This document shows, piece after piece, positions 1-11,050 of a stretch of DNA of 64,000 nt (the first letter of the stretch is position 1; every line of letters starts with the position of its first letter). The translations under genes and the position numbers were made by a program. The notes beneath the pieces are model-generated. The model saw only the letters and a program-made list of their open reading frames with translations, was not told where the DNA came from and did no database searches. Origin of the DNA: an uncultured Granulosicoccaceae bacterium (GTDB lineage Bacteria; Pseudomonadota; Gammaproteobacteria; Granulosicoccales; Granulosicoccaceae). Where the stretch lies: the NCBI GenBank assembly GCA_937930305.1, contig CALGLE010000013.1, positions 22,447-86,446 on the forward strand, in the 5' to 3' direction.

Positions 1-474
1 ATTAATGCGATCAGCAAGCCGCTGCGAGGCGAGTTCTAAAATGTAATCCTGATCTTCATCGTAGTACCCAATGCCTAAGGTAACCCACTGATTCACATCT
101 TCGATCACGGGTTTTACGTACGCGTGAGCGTTGGCAGCACCATCAAGTCGTTCGAAGCTGTAGTTTGAACGCATGATCTCAAGCTGGCTGGATACATTTT
201 TCAAAGCAGCCACGACGAGGTCGCGTTGAGTATTGGACGGGCTGCGTTGATATTCTGATAACGACAACGATACCGCAGAATATTGATGCAGTAATTCTGC
301 AACATCACGTTGCTGCTCAAGAACTTCCTCAGCTAAGGCTTCGCTAATGTTCGTCGTCGCTCGACTCACAAATTGATACAGTAAGATGCCTGCGAGAAGC
401 AGAACCAAAATCATCAGGACAGTCCAAAAATGCCCGTTAATGGTTTGCTTATTATTATTTGTGGAAGCAGTCAA
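1..474 (-). CDS. membrane sensor-like protein, N-terminal part only
   Basis: The reading frame is open to the left edge of the window, so only about 158 N-terminal residues are visible. After a short polar N-terminus there is one hydrophobic segment (about residues 18-36, FWTVLMILVLLLAGI...). A helical, Glu/Gln-rich stretch follows, which looks like the extracytoplasmic part of a sensor kinase or chemoreceptor-type protein; the second membrane segment and output domain would lie beyond the window. The start is uncertain. The frame begins directly after the stop of the TAXI protein, in the same frame (TGA-ATT-TTG), and TTG is the first start codon. No clear ribosome binding site precedes it, so translation is probably coupled to the upstream gene. 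A sensor next to a TAXI binding protein suggests the two act together. The output type is unknown. Confidence 0.55.
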   Translation of the reverse strand, partial: MTASTNNNKQTINGHFWTVLMILVLLLAGILLYQFVSRATTNISEALAEEVLEQQRDVAELLHQYSAVSLSLSEYQRSPSNTQRDLVVAALKNVSSQLEIMRSNYSFERLDGAANAHAYVKPVIEDVNQWVTLGIGYYDEDQDYILELASQRLADRIN

Positions 475-477
475 AAT

Positions 478-1494
478 TCAGGGTGCCGGCGCGCTACTGG
501 TATCAATCGAAAGCTCTTCGTAAAACCGTTTAGCGCCTGGGTGAAGCGGAATACTGACACCGACAACTGCATTCTCGATGGATATGGCTTTGCCCTTTGG
601 GTGACCATTCTTTAGCAATTCAGTGGAGCGATCACTCCACAAGGTTTTGGTTATTTGATAAACCAACTCGTTGTCTAAAGTTTCGCTTACAATAAATTGT
701 GCCGATACCGCCAGTGTATTCACGGCAGGTTCATTTTGATAGGTTCCGGCAGGCATCGTATCAACAGAGAAAAACGAATAATCCTCAATGAGTCCCATGA
801 CACTGGGGCCTTCAATGGCCACGATCGATGCTTTGCCCTCATCGACTAAATCAGTGATTTGCTGTACGGGATAACCGGCCACAACAATAAACGCATCCAG
901 CTGATCTCTTCGAAGTCGATCAATAGAATCGTTGAGTTTTAAGTAAACCGGATTGATGTCATCCAGCTTGATATCAAATGCGGATAAAACCAGTCGTACA
1001 TCGTATAGCGTACCTGAGCCAAACACGTCAATTGAAACGCTGCGCCCAATTAAGTCTTGAATTGTTTTGATGCCGCTGCCGGAACGCGCCACCAAATGAA
1101 TACTCTCAGGGTATAGGGAGGCAACCGTTCGCAGCGATGTTTTGGGTTGATCATCGGAAAAAGGGCCGGATGCGTGGTATGCCCAGTGCGCAACATCAGC
1201 CTGAGAAAGTGCGCCTTCAAGCAGCCCATTTTCTATATCGGTCACGTTAGCCACCGAACCGTTGGATCGCTGTGCTATTGCAATCACATGCGAATCGGTG
1301 TTGGCAGCCCCCTCAATTTGCAGATTGGCTTGTGTAATGGAGCGAGACAATAGCGTTCCAATGGGAAAATAGGTTCCCGCACTGCCGCCTGTGCCGATTC
1401 TAAACGTTACCGGTTCTGCATTTGCCACCGCGGTTGACAATGCAAATAGCCATAAAAATATAAATTTCAATGGTAGAAACCTTGGAAGTTTCAC
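478..1494 (-). CDS. TAXI family TRAP-type solute-binding protein
   Basis: Periplasmic binding protein of the TAXI family (TRAP-associated extracytoplasmic immunogenic). It has an N-terminal signal peptide ending near ANA-E, then the family start FRIGTGGSAGTYFPIG and typical inner motifs (SNGSVANV, LVARSGSGIKTIQDL, GSGTLYDVRLVL). The length of about 330 residues is normal. The first possible start is GTG with no ribosome binding site. A TTG eight codons later (position 1470) is preceded by AAGG at 9 nt and also gives a good signal peptide, so the shorter form may be the real one. No TRAP permease is encoded nearby; the next gene downstream is a membrane sensor-like protein. The binding protein may therefore serve signalling rather than transport, which is an inference from context. 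Confidence 0.85.
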   Translation of the reverse strand: MKLPRFLPLKFIFLWLFALSTAVANAEPVTFRIGTGGSAGTYFPIGTLLSRSITQANLQIEGAANTDSHVIAIAQRSNGSVANVTDIENGLLEGALSQADVAHWAYHASGPFSDDQPKTSLRTVASLYPESIHLVARSGSGIKTIQDLIGRSVSIDVFGSGTLYDVRLVLSAFDIKLDDINPVYLKLNDSIDRLRRDQLDAFIVVAGYPVQQITDLVDEGKASIVAIEGPSVMGLIEDYSFFSVDTMPAGTYQNEPAVNTLAVSAQFIVSETLDNELVYQITKTLWSDRSTELLKNGHPKGKAISIENAVVGVSIPLHPGAKRFYEELSIDTSSAPAP

Positions 1495-1509
1495 ATAGTG
1501 TGTGGCTCA

Positions 1510-3561
<2,052 letters not shown>

Positions 3562-3761
3562 TTATAAACCAAAGAATACAGGAAATGCGCGCCGCACGAC
3601 GTGGCCTTATCTGGGTACAAATGCAGATTCTAAGCGCTAAGATGGTTAGCTCAATTTGCCACCCCCTCATGCGGCTCATGCAACGCCAAATCTGAGCCTA
3701 TTCGTTGTCCTATGTAACTGATACCCTTAACTAGGGTGAGTTGTACTTTCCGAGGCGACAA

Positions 3762-5183
3762 TTGAAGCTTGATAATCTAATGCTACGTGATGTGCATGCT
3801 TCTGTAGAAGCAGGCTCCTACAGCTATGAGCAATTGATGCGTGACACGCTCGCTGTGATCAAAGACAAAAACGATTCGATCAATGCGGTTGTGGCGCTGC
3901 AAGAGGAATCCGATTTAATAGAACAAGCGAGTAAAGCGGATCAAATACCGGTTTCCGGTGCGTTGCACGGCATTCCCATTGCCTTGAAAGACTTGGTGAA
4001 CACCGCTGGTATCGTCAGCACCAGTGGGTCTCCATTATTAAAAGATCATATTCCCATTCAAGACGATGTGGCAGCTCAACGTATCAAAGACGCAGGTGCG
4101 ATTGTCATTGGGAAAACGAACACGCCAGAATTCGGTTTAGGCTCGCAATCGTATAACACGGTCTACGGCACTACCGCTAACCCGTACGATCTGAGTAAAA
4201 CATCCGGTGGCTCCAGTGGCGGTGCCGCGGCCGCTCTTGCATCTGGCATGCTGATCGTTGCAGATGGTTCCGACATGATGGGCTCGCTGCGTAACCCTGC
4301 CGCGTTTTGTAACGTGTACGGATTTAGGCCAACTTATGGCCTAGTGCCGAATGAGCCACGTGGTGACGTATTCTTGCAACAGCTGTCTACCCTTGGGCCC
4401 ATGGCGAGAACCGTGGATGATTTGGCGATTTTGCTTGATGTCATGGCAGGCCCGGATAGTCGGCACCCTCATTCTATTAATGGGCAATCGAATTTTGCCG
4501 CCATGCTGCCGCAATCGATTGAATCAAGCCAACGCATTGCTTGGCTGGCTGATTGGGATGGAGAGCTACCCATGGAAGCTGGGGTGCTCGCATTATGTGA
4601 AGACGCTTTGGAGTTGTTTAAACAAGCCGGTCATTCAGTGGAGTTGCTGGCGGCACCGTTTAACAAAGAGCAACTCTGGCACTCATGGTCAGTGCTTCGT
4701 TCATTCACCATCGCGTCGTTGCTTTCTGATGCGTATGCCAACAAACAAACGCGTGAGTTATTAAAGCCTGAAGCCATTTATGAGATCGAGTCAGGGATGA
4801 GTTTGAGCTGTGACGACATTGCAAAAGCCAGCCAAATTCGTTCTGACTGGTTTATGAAAACGGCTGAATTGTTTTCCACATTCGATTGTTTGGTGCTGCC
4901 CAGTAGCCAGGTTTTTCCCTTTGATAAAACGCTGCACTGGCCAAAACAGATCAACAACGTATCCATGAGCAGTTACCATCGATGGATGGAAGTGGTGGTT
5001 CCCGCATCACTGATTGGGTTACCGGCCTTAAATGTGCCGGTGGGTTTTTCTGATGAGGGACTGCCCATGGGGATGCAACTGATAGGAGCTCGCCACAGCG
5101 ATTTGCCCTTACTGCAATTGTCGAATCAGTATCACCAGTGCACCCAGTGGCCACAAAAACACCGACCACCTCATGCTCAATGA
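3762..5183 (+). CDS. amidase (amidase signature family)
   Basis: Hydrolase of the amidase signature family with the Ser-cisSer-Lys triad in place. Counting from an upstream TTG at 3741, these are the Lys in GIPIALKDLV (83), the first Ser of GGSSGG (158) and the nucleophile Ser in DMMGSLRNPA (182). The spacing of 24 between the two serines is that of the family. The substrate cannot be read from sequence. I start it at TTG 3762 because GAGG sits 6 nt upstream; TTG 3741 and ATG 3780 are alternatives. Its last 7 bases overlap the 3' end of the convergent protease gene. Confidence 0.85.
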   Translation: MKLDNLMLRDVHASVEAGSYSYEQLMRDTLAVIKDKNDSINAVVALQEESDLIEQASKADQIPVSGALHGIPIALKDLVNTAGIVSTSGSPLLKDHIPIQDDVAAQRIKDAGAIVIGKTNTPEFGLGSQSYNTVYGTTANPYDLSKTSGGSSGGAAAALASGMLIVADGSDMMGSLRNPAAFCNVYGFRPTYGLVPNEPRGDVFLQQLSTLGPMARTVDDLAILLDVMAGPDSRHPHSINGQSNFAAMLPQSIESSQRIAWLADWDGELPMEAGVLALCEDALELFKQAGHSVELLAAPFNKEQLWHSWSVLRSFTIASLLSDAYANKQTRELLKPEAIYEIESGMSLSCDDIAKASQIRSDWFMKTAELFSTFDCLVLPSSQVFPFDKTLHWPKQINNVSMSSYHRWMEVVVPASLIGLPALNVPVGFSDEGLPMGMQLIGARHSDLPLLQLSNQYHQCTQWPQKHRPPHAQ

Positions 5184-6229
5184 GCCGTTGTGGACACCAG
5201 CGGGAAGTTACTTTGCATTGGCAAGCCGACAATGAGTTCCTCAATGGCACCCTCACGAAATATTTTTATCGAATAGCTTTCTTCTTCGCTAAACGCCCTT
5301 GTTAACTGGTTTAATTGTTCAAAATCATGCGGTGATTGACATACTAAACCGTTGATCTCTAGGATGAGGTCCCCGCCAAGGAGAAACGATTTGCCGGCAA
5401 TTTCAATGGGTATGCTTCCCGCTTTCAACCCACCGCGCCCAACCACTGAATCTGCATTCACTCGCTGAATCAGTAAACCGGCTGACGGGAAATTTAAAGA
5501 TTTTGCCAATGTTTCGTTTAGCATCACGCCTTCGAAGCCTGCCAACACACCGGAACTGGACATTAAAGCTTGTTGGGCAGAATTACTGGACGTTGCGAAT
5601 CCAATTCCATCAAATCCACCACTTTTCGACAAAATAAAACTGACAATCCCGATGACCTGCCCTTGTGTGTTGAACATGGGACCACCTGAATTACCGGTGT
5701 TAATCGCGGTGTCCGTTTGTAAAAATTCAATTGGCGTACCACCGGCCATAATGCCTCGGTTCATTCGCCCGGACAATATTCCCACACTGAGTGTTTGTTC
5801 AATGCCAAACGGCGCACCAATGATAAAAACATCGCTGCCAGTGCGTGTTTGATCAGAATCACCCAGCACAGCAATGTGTGGATTATTAGGGCTACTTTTA
5901 AGTTTTAATAAAGCCACATCGCTAGATTCTACAGCCGCCATCACGTCAGCTGGAATGCGCTCACCATTAGCGAATTGAACTTCAATTCTGTGGGCACTAT
6001 CGACCACATGCGCTGCAGTCAAAATTTGATCTTCTTCGATGAGTACACCCGAACCTACGCCGCTGGCCGTCTTCATCTGCCCGCCCTCCACTGCCACACT
6101 GACGGTATAAACGGTTACAACAGATTTGGCGTGCTGAGCATACAAGTCGGCAAAGTCGGGTTTGGCGAACGCAAGGTTTAAGGGCGTTACCAAGAGCATT
6201 AACATTACACTGTTCAATAATCGCATCAT
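5177..6229 (-). CDS. HtrA/DegP-like periplasmic serine protease with one PDZ domain
   Basis: Signal peptide (cleavage near AFA-KPD) followed by a trypsin-like domain with the full triad: His74 in TAAHVVD, Asp104 in SSDVALLKL and Ser181 in GNSGGP. One PDZ domain follows from about residue 235. The 350-residue length fits a DegS/HtrA protein with a single PDZ. DegS is membrane anchored, whereas this N-terminus looks cleavable, so a soluble periplasmic protease is more likely. It may serve in envelope quality control, but no partner is nearby. Its end overlaps the convergent amidase gene. Confidence 0.9.
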   Translation of the reverse strand: MMRLLNSVMLMLLVTPLNLAFAKPDFADLYAQHAKSVVTVYTVSVAVEGGQMKTASGVGSGVLIEEDQILTAAHVVDSAHRIEVQFANGERIPADVMAAVESSDVALLKLKSSPNNPHIAVLGDSDQTRTGSDVFIIGAPFGIEQTLSVGILSGRMNRGIMAGGTPIEFLQTDTAINTGNSGGPMFNTQGQVIGIVSFILSKSGGFDGIGFATSSNSAQQALMSSSGVLAGFEGVMLNETLAKSLNFPSAGLLIQRVNADSVVGRGGLKAGSIPIEIAGKSFLLGGDLILEINGLVCQSPHDFEQLNQLTRAFSEEESYSIKIFREGAIEELIVGLPMQSNFPLVSTTAH

Positions 6230-6398
6230 CGTTCTTCCTTATCGGGTGAGGTATCATTAATCGGTTGATTAAGGAAACCTTGTGGCTTGACGCTAGAATC
6301 TCGCACGGGGTTTAACAGGACTTGGCTGATTATTTACAAATTTGTAAGTGACGAACTCAGCGAGCTTTTTTAAATGACTTTAGCGACGGAACTCGCCC

Positions 6399-6737
6399 AT
6401 GCTGACTAAAACAGACCAAGCCGTGACGGGCAATCGATCCGATGCCATGGGCTATGAGCCCACCTATTCCGGAGTTCTTAGTTTATTTCGGCGGGTGTAC
6501 TCGCGGGATTTAACCGGCAGCGATATCGCTACCTGGGGCATTCCCTATGACTTGTCTGTCACCAATCGTGCGGGCGCACGGTTTGGGCCGCGTGCTATTC
6601 GTGCCGCCTCTAGCAACTTAGCTTGGAATGGTGGTCCGTGGCCTTGGGGGTTTGATCCGTTCGAATCGTTGTGCATGATTGAATATGGGGACTGTGAAAT
6701 CGACCCAGGGCACCCCTCCGACGAAAGAAGCGCCTAG
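6399..6737 (+). pseudogene. truncated agmatinase/arginase family gene (N-terminal third)
   Basis: The 112-residue product matches the N-terminus of agmatinase-type ureohydrolases (the DIATWGIPYDLSVTNRAGARFGPRAIR region, then the YGDCEIDPG region). The family is about 310-330 residues long, and all manganese ligands (GGDHS, DAHxD, SxDxDxxDP) lie in the missing part. The frame ends in TAG, and only 28 bp remain before the end of the convergent TMADH-family gene, so the rest has been deleted. The relic lies beside a polyamine operon, which fits a lost agmatine-to-putrescine step. Confidence 0.8.
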
Positions 6738-6764
6738 ACTTAATTGCCTAAGCGCTATTCGTCT

Positions 6765-8834
6765 TTAATTCTGTAACGCGGTTATCTCGCGTCGGAAAGG
6801 CAATGCATCCCCCATGTCTGGCATGTCCAATTCTCGCGCGTATCGATGACCAGCGTAGGTTGCCCAAGCAATGGGACCAGGCGCTTCTGCATCCCCTAGT
6901 ACCTTGATAGTCTTGATGCCGTTGTCAGACCATTCATTGGCCCTGGCCTCCAGCTCACGCCACACATCATCCACTGGCACTCTCGCCGTCACGAGCACAA
7001 CCGCATCACAGCTTAGTGGGGATTGAATGGAGGTGAAGGTGCATTCGGTTTGTACTACAGAATCTTCAATCGATGCCACCGCTCGATTCAGAACAATGTT
7101 GACTCCCATCCCGGCCAAGCGCTTATGAATTTCTGCTTGCTCCAATGTGTTAATACTCCATTCGGATACGTACGCCGCCGGAGTCACTAAGGTTACCTTC
7201 GCCCCGTGTTGGACCAACAACTCCGCTAACACCCCGCCCATGTAGTAGTGATCATCGTCGTACAGCACCACGTTACCAGAGGGGAGATTACCGGCCATCA
7301 AATCATCCGGGGTGTAGATGGGCATGGCCTGGTGCATCGGTATCGGTTTTACATGATAGCGGGCCACACCGTCCCGCCGCCAAGTGGATCCCGTCGTTAA
7401 GGCCACATGTTCAAATCCAAACTCGAGAATTTCATCGGCGCTTAAACGACTGTCAAAATAAGTTTGTACATTATTTTGTTGGCTGATTTGGTATTCGCGA
7501 TAGTCCTTAACTCGACCCCAAGCCGATAATCCAGGTAATTGGCTTTCCAACGTGACTCGACCACCCACTTCGGTGCCAGACTCTGCCAGTGCCACATCGT
7601 AACCACGCTTGGATAAGGCGAGTGCCGCTTCAAGGCCTGCAGGTCCTGCCCCCACGATCAATACGTTCTGGGAGCTGCCTTGCTTGTTCATTTGCTCTGG
7701 ATGCCAACCCTTTCGCCATTCCTCCATAAAGGTGGGATTTTGTGTGCAACGTGAGATGGACATGGTCATGTCACCGGTGATGCAAATATTGCAGCCAATG
7801 CACTCCCGGATATCTTCAATGCGCCCTTCTTCCACTTTTTTTGGCAGAAACGGATCGGCAATGGATGGGCGAGCGCAGCCTATAAAGTCTAAAACACCGG
7901 ACTTCACTTGTTTGACCATGACGTCTGGTGAAGTGAATCGACCGACTCCAACCACCGGTTTGTTGGTGAGTGATTTGATACCTTGAACCAATTCTTGTTG
8001 AGCCGCCTCTTCTTTAAATCGCGATGGCCCAGAACAATCTTCCCAAGCACCATGCGCTAAGTCCCAAAGATCGGGTAGATCTTTATGCATTTCGATAAAG
8101 TCACGAACCTCTGAATTAGCAAAACCGAGATCACCGATCATTTCATCAAGCGATAAGCGTAAGGTGATGCCCATGCTGTCGCCAATTTCATCGCGTGCAT
8201 CGGAAATTACCTCACGCACAAACCGGGAACGATTCTCTAAACTCCCTCCGTATTCATCACTGCGATGGTTAGTCGCGGTAGACAAAAAATGTTGAAAAAT
8301 TCCAAAACCATGCGCGCCATATAGGCACACCAAATCAAAGCCCGCTGTTTTGCTGCGTTTGAACGCGTTAACAAACCAACGTCGTAAGTTTTTAATATCC
8401 TGCTTGTTCATGGAGCGCGCATTGACAGGATCATTGGTGAATGTGCGTATGGGCATTGCAGTGGGCGCCAGTGGCACTTCACGGGTATACAGGTTCGGTC
8501 CGTTGATGCCGGAATAAGCCAGCTGAATCCCAGCCAGGGCACCATGCTCTTTCATGCGATCGGCCATTTTTGCCAATTGCGGAATGTCTTGGTCCTCCCA
8601 CAATCGCAGTTCAATGAAGGGCGTTATTTCAGAGGAATGGTGCATTTCACATTGTTCTGTGAAAATAACCCCCCAACCGCCTTGCGATTTAACACCCCGC
8701 ATTTCAGCGGCGGCTGATGGGTCACGATAGCCACCGCCGTTGCAATGTGGGACTTGATAGAAACGGTTCTTCGCCGTAACGGGGCCAATCTTCACTGGCT
8801 CGAACAGAATGTCGTAACGTGGATCACGAGCCAT
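6765..8834 (-). CDS. TMADH/DMDH-family flavoprotein (amine dehydrogenase or N-demethylase)
   Basis: A 689-residue protein collinear with trimethylamine and dimethylamine dehydrogenase: FMN TIM barrel, 4Fe-4S site (CIGCNIC then SRCTQNP), and a C-terminal ADP-binding half ([17 protein letters not shown]). The Cys that binds FMN covalently in TMADH (FYQVPHC, residue 31 with Met counted) and the Tyr/His of the YGAH motif are present. The aromatic substrate cage is not. The position of TMADH Tyr60 is Gln, as I recall for dimethylamine dehydrogenase; Trp105 is Ala and Trp355 is Asp. The substrate is thus probably another N-alkylated amine. It is the last gene of the polyamine block, 2 nt after the acetylpolyamine hydrolase gene, which suggests a polyamine-related substrate. 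Confidence 0.85.
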   Translation of the reverse strand: MARDPRYDILFEPVKIGPVTAKNRFYQVPHCNGGGYRDPSAAAEMRGVKSQGGWGVIFTEQCEMHHSSEITPFIELRLWEDQDIPQLAKMADRMKEHGALAGIQLAYSGINGPNLYTREVPLAPTAMPIRTFTNDPVNARSMNKQDIKNLRRWFVNAFKRSKTAGFDLVCLYGAHGFGIFQHFLSTATNHRSDEYGGSLENRSRFVREVISDARDEIGDSMGITLRLSLDEMIGDLGFANSEVRDFIEMHKDLPDLWDLAHGAWEDCSGPSRFKEEAAQQELVQGIKSLTNKPVVGVGRFTSPDVMVKQVKSGVLDFIGCARPSIADPFLPKKVEEGRIEDIRECIGCNICITGDMTMSISRCTQNPTFMEEWRKGWHPEQMNKQGSSQNVLIVGAGPAGLEAALALSKRGYDVALAESGTEVGGRVTLESQLPGLSAWGRVKDYREYQISQQNNVQTYFDSRLSADEILEFGFEHVALTTGSTWRRDGVARYHVKPIPMHQAMPIYTPDDLMAGNLPSGNVVLYDDDHYYMGGVLAELLVQHGAKVTLVTPAAYVSEWSINTLEQAEIHKRLAGMGVNIVLNRAVASIEDSVVQTECTFTSIQSPLSCDAVVLVTARVPVDDVWRELEARANEWSDNGIKTIKVLGDAEAPGPIAWATYAGHRYARELDMPDMGDALPFRREITALQN

Positions 8835-8836
8835 GG

Positions 8837-9865
8837 TTAAGTACCTTCAAACCCTTGCAGCACATTCACGGTATTAACGCCTATCTCACCGATGTCATAC
8901 CCGCCTTCCATAACAAACAGAGTGGGCAGGCCCAGTTGCGCGATGTCCGCGCCATAAGTGATGAAGTCAGGCGATTGCAACTTAAAAAAGCTAATAGGAT
9001 CATTTTCGAAGGTGTCGACACCCAGCGAAATAACCAAGGCATCCGGTGCGAATTCACTGACCTGTTTGAGTGCATCGGATAACGCTTCGCGCCATTGATC
9101 GAAACCGGTACCCGACTTCATGGGGTAGTTATGGTTAAAACCCACCCCGTCTGCCTCGCCTTGTTCGTCTGCATAGCCGAGAAAGTGTGGGAAAGCGTCG
9201 GTGGGATGTCCGTGTAAGGAGGCGAATAGCACGTCCTGACGTTTATAGAAAATATCTTGCGTTCCATTGCCGTGATGAAAATCCACATCGACAATCGCAA
9301 CACGCCTCGCCCCGTTATCTAAAAATGACTGCGCGGCTATGGCTGCGTTGTTAAGAAAGCAATAACCTCCGTACATATCTATGGCCGCGTGATGCCCCGG
9401 CGGTCGGCACAGTGCGAACACACCCTTGCTCCCGGCTAATACCTTTTGCACGCCGGTCAGGGCGACTTGCGACGACCAGTAGGCTGCCTCCCAGGTTCCG
9501 TCGCTGATAGAGGTTTCGCCCGCCATGGCGTAGTACCCCAGTTTTCCTTCGATAAATTCCGGTACTCGGTGACTCATGCGTCGAGCCGGCCAAGTCGTGG
9601 GAATGGCCTCACCCAGAAATTCCTCAGCCTGCCACAGCTCCCAGGCACTTTGTAAAAATTTGACATAGTGACGATCATGGACTTTATAGATAGGTTCAAA
9701 ACCTAAATCTTGGGGATCTAGAATTGGGCCCAACTGGGTTTCTTGCACCCTATTTAATATGTACTCTGCACGGGAGGGTCGTTCAAACGGCTCCACCAAT
9801 TGACCACCATACAATTCCGTCTTGGAATTCCTCAATCGATGCTTTTCGGTGTAAATCGTCTTCAC
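8837..9865 (-). CDS. acetylpolyamine amidohydrolase (HDAC superfamily)
   Basis: Zinc hydrolase that removes acetyl groups from acetylated polyamines. The 342 residues match acetylpolyamine amidohydrolases in length. Key residues are visible: the His pair in RPPGHHA (158/159), the zinc ligands Asp195 and His197 in DVDFHHGNG and Asp284 in SLGVDTFEND, and the Tyr of EGGY (321). The start is GTG with AAGG 8 nt upstream. It is preceded by a strong hairpin after the polyamine binding protein gene and followed at 2 nt by the TMADH-family gene. In context it would feed imported acetylpolyamines into catabolism. A deacetylase of other acyl-amines remains possible. Confidence 0.9.
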   Translation of the reverse strand: MKTIYTEKHRLRNSKTELYGGQLVEPFERPSRAEYILNRVQETQLGPILDPQDLGFEPIYKVHDRHYVKFLQSAWELWQAEEFLGEAIPTTWPARRMSHRVPEFIEGKLGYYAMAGETSISDGTWEAAYWSSQVALTGVQKVLAGSKGVFALCRPPGHHAAIDMYGGYCFLNNAAIAAQSFLDNGARRVAIVDVDFHHGNGTQDIFYKRQDVLFASLHGHPTDAFPHFLGYADEQGEADGVGFNHNYPMKSGTGFDQWREALSDALKQVSEFAPDALVISLGVDTFENDPISFFKLQSPDFITYGADIAQLGLPTLFVMEGGYDIGEIGVNTVNVLQGFEGT

Positions 9866-9918
9866 GTTGATGACCTTTATAAAACCTGCACGCCCGTGAC
9901 GTTGCTAGGAAAATACAC

Positions 9919-9962
9919 CAACGCGATCGCCACAGCCCACAGACGTTGCGGCGATCGCGTTG
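9919..9962 (-). terminator. hairpin after the polyamine binding protein gene
   Basis: A perfect 13-bp inverted repeat (CAACGCGATCGCC / GGCGATCGCGTTG, 18-nt loop) lies 10 bp past the stop of the binding protein gene. Only a weak T-rich tail (GTGTATTTTCC) follows, so it may be a partial terminator or mRNA-stabilising stem. Either role would give more binding protein than downstream enzymes. Confidence 0.6.
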
Positions 9963-9972
9963 TTTACATCGC

Positions 9973-11010
9973 CTACTTCTTTAGTCGAGTCCAAACCGCA
10001 TCGTATAACGCTTGTGCTTCTTGATTACACGCTTGGATAAAGGTGCCATCCGGGCTGCCGTCAGGGGCGTTCAACTCGGGTGAATTTTTAATCGTGTCTT
10101 CAAAAAACGCTTCGGCACCCGTAACTCCGGCTTTGTATTGTGCGTAGTTTGAAACCGCAGCGGCGTTTTCAGGTTCAAGCATAAAATCCATAAACGCAAT
10201 CGCTGACGCTCGGTTTGGCGCATCTTTTAACAACACGACGTTGTCCATCCAAGCCACGTAGCCTTCTTTAGGAAAAGCGTATTCCACATTTGCGCCTTCT
10301 TCGCGGGCTTTTGTGGAGAACCCATTAAATATTTGCCCCACCGCGGCATCGCCTGAAACCAGCACATCTTTCGCACCGTCTGAATTAAACGATGCCCAAT
10401 GTTGTTTGGATTCTTGCAGTAGCGCATCCAGTTTTTTTACATCATCTCGATTCGTTGAGCATTGTTCCAAACCAAGGTGCAATTGCGCCATTAAGATGAG
10501 TTCGCCCTGGCTATCGAGCACGTTGATTTTTCCTTGCACTTCGGCCGGTGGGTTAAATAACATGTCAGTGGTGTTGATATCGCCGCTATACACATCGCGA
10601 TTCACAGCGAAGCTGGTGGTGCCCCACTGATACGGCACCGAGTGCTTTCGGCCCGGGTCGAACGATGGGTCTTTCCAAGGGCCATCAATGTTGTCAAAGT
10701 TAGACAATTCTGAGCTTTCAAACGATTGCAACATGCCCGAATCTAACAATATCTTTACCATGTAGTCGCTGGGTACCGCCACATCATAGGAACCCATCGC
10801 GCCCGCCTTAAGGCTCGCTAACATGGCTTCATTTGAATCAAAGGTATCCATGGTGACTTCGATACCGGTTTCATCCGTGAACTTATTCAGTAGTTCTTGC
10901 GGGATATACTCAAACCAATGATATATCGATAACTTTTCAGCCGCGTTCGCGGTTCCAGCTGTGAAAGCGGCTGCCAGTAATACCGCACTTAGTTTTTTGG
11001 TGTGCTTCAT
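9973..11010 (-). CDS. polyamine ABC transporter, periplasmic binding protein (PotD/PotF type)
   Basis: Extracellular solute-binding protein of the PotD/PotF family, 345 residues. It has a signal peptide cleaved near ANA-AEK and polyamine-site segments typical of the family (IYHWFEYIP, YDVAVPSDYM, VPYQWGTTSFAVN). The start is the ATG preceded by GGAGAG; a longer open frame upstream lacks support. It follows the permease genes on the same strand and is followed by a strong hairpin. The substrate is likely putrescine, spermidine or an acetylated form, given the neighbours; sequence alone does not separate them. Confidence 0.92.
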   Translation of the reverse strand: MKHTKKLSAVLLAAAFTAGTANAAEKLSIYHWFEYIPQELLNKFTDETGIEVTMDTFDSNEAMLASLKAGAMGSYDVAVPSDYMVKILLDSGMLQSFESSELSNFDNIDGPWKDPSFDPGRKHSVPYQWGTTSFAVNRDVYSGDINTTDMLFNPPAEVQGKINVLDSQGELILMAQLHLGLEQCSTNRDDVKKLDALLQESKQHWASFNSDGAKDVLVSGDAAVGQIFNGFSTKAREEGANVEYAFPKEGYVAWMDNVVLLKDAPNRASAIAFMDFMLEPENAAAVSNYAQYKAGVTGAEAFFEDTIKNSPELNAPDGSPDGTFIQACNQEAQALYDAVWTRLKK

Positions 11011-11050
11011 AACATCTCTCCAATGGTGGTTTGTACAGATCTTTGTTTTC

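Noticed and set aside
9919..9962. GCGATCGC palindromes as HIP1-type or other genome-wide elements
   Set aside because: They occur only as the two arms of one hairpin; nothing else in the window supports a cyanobacterial HIP1 pattern.
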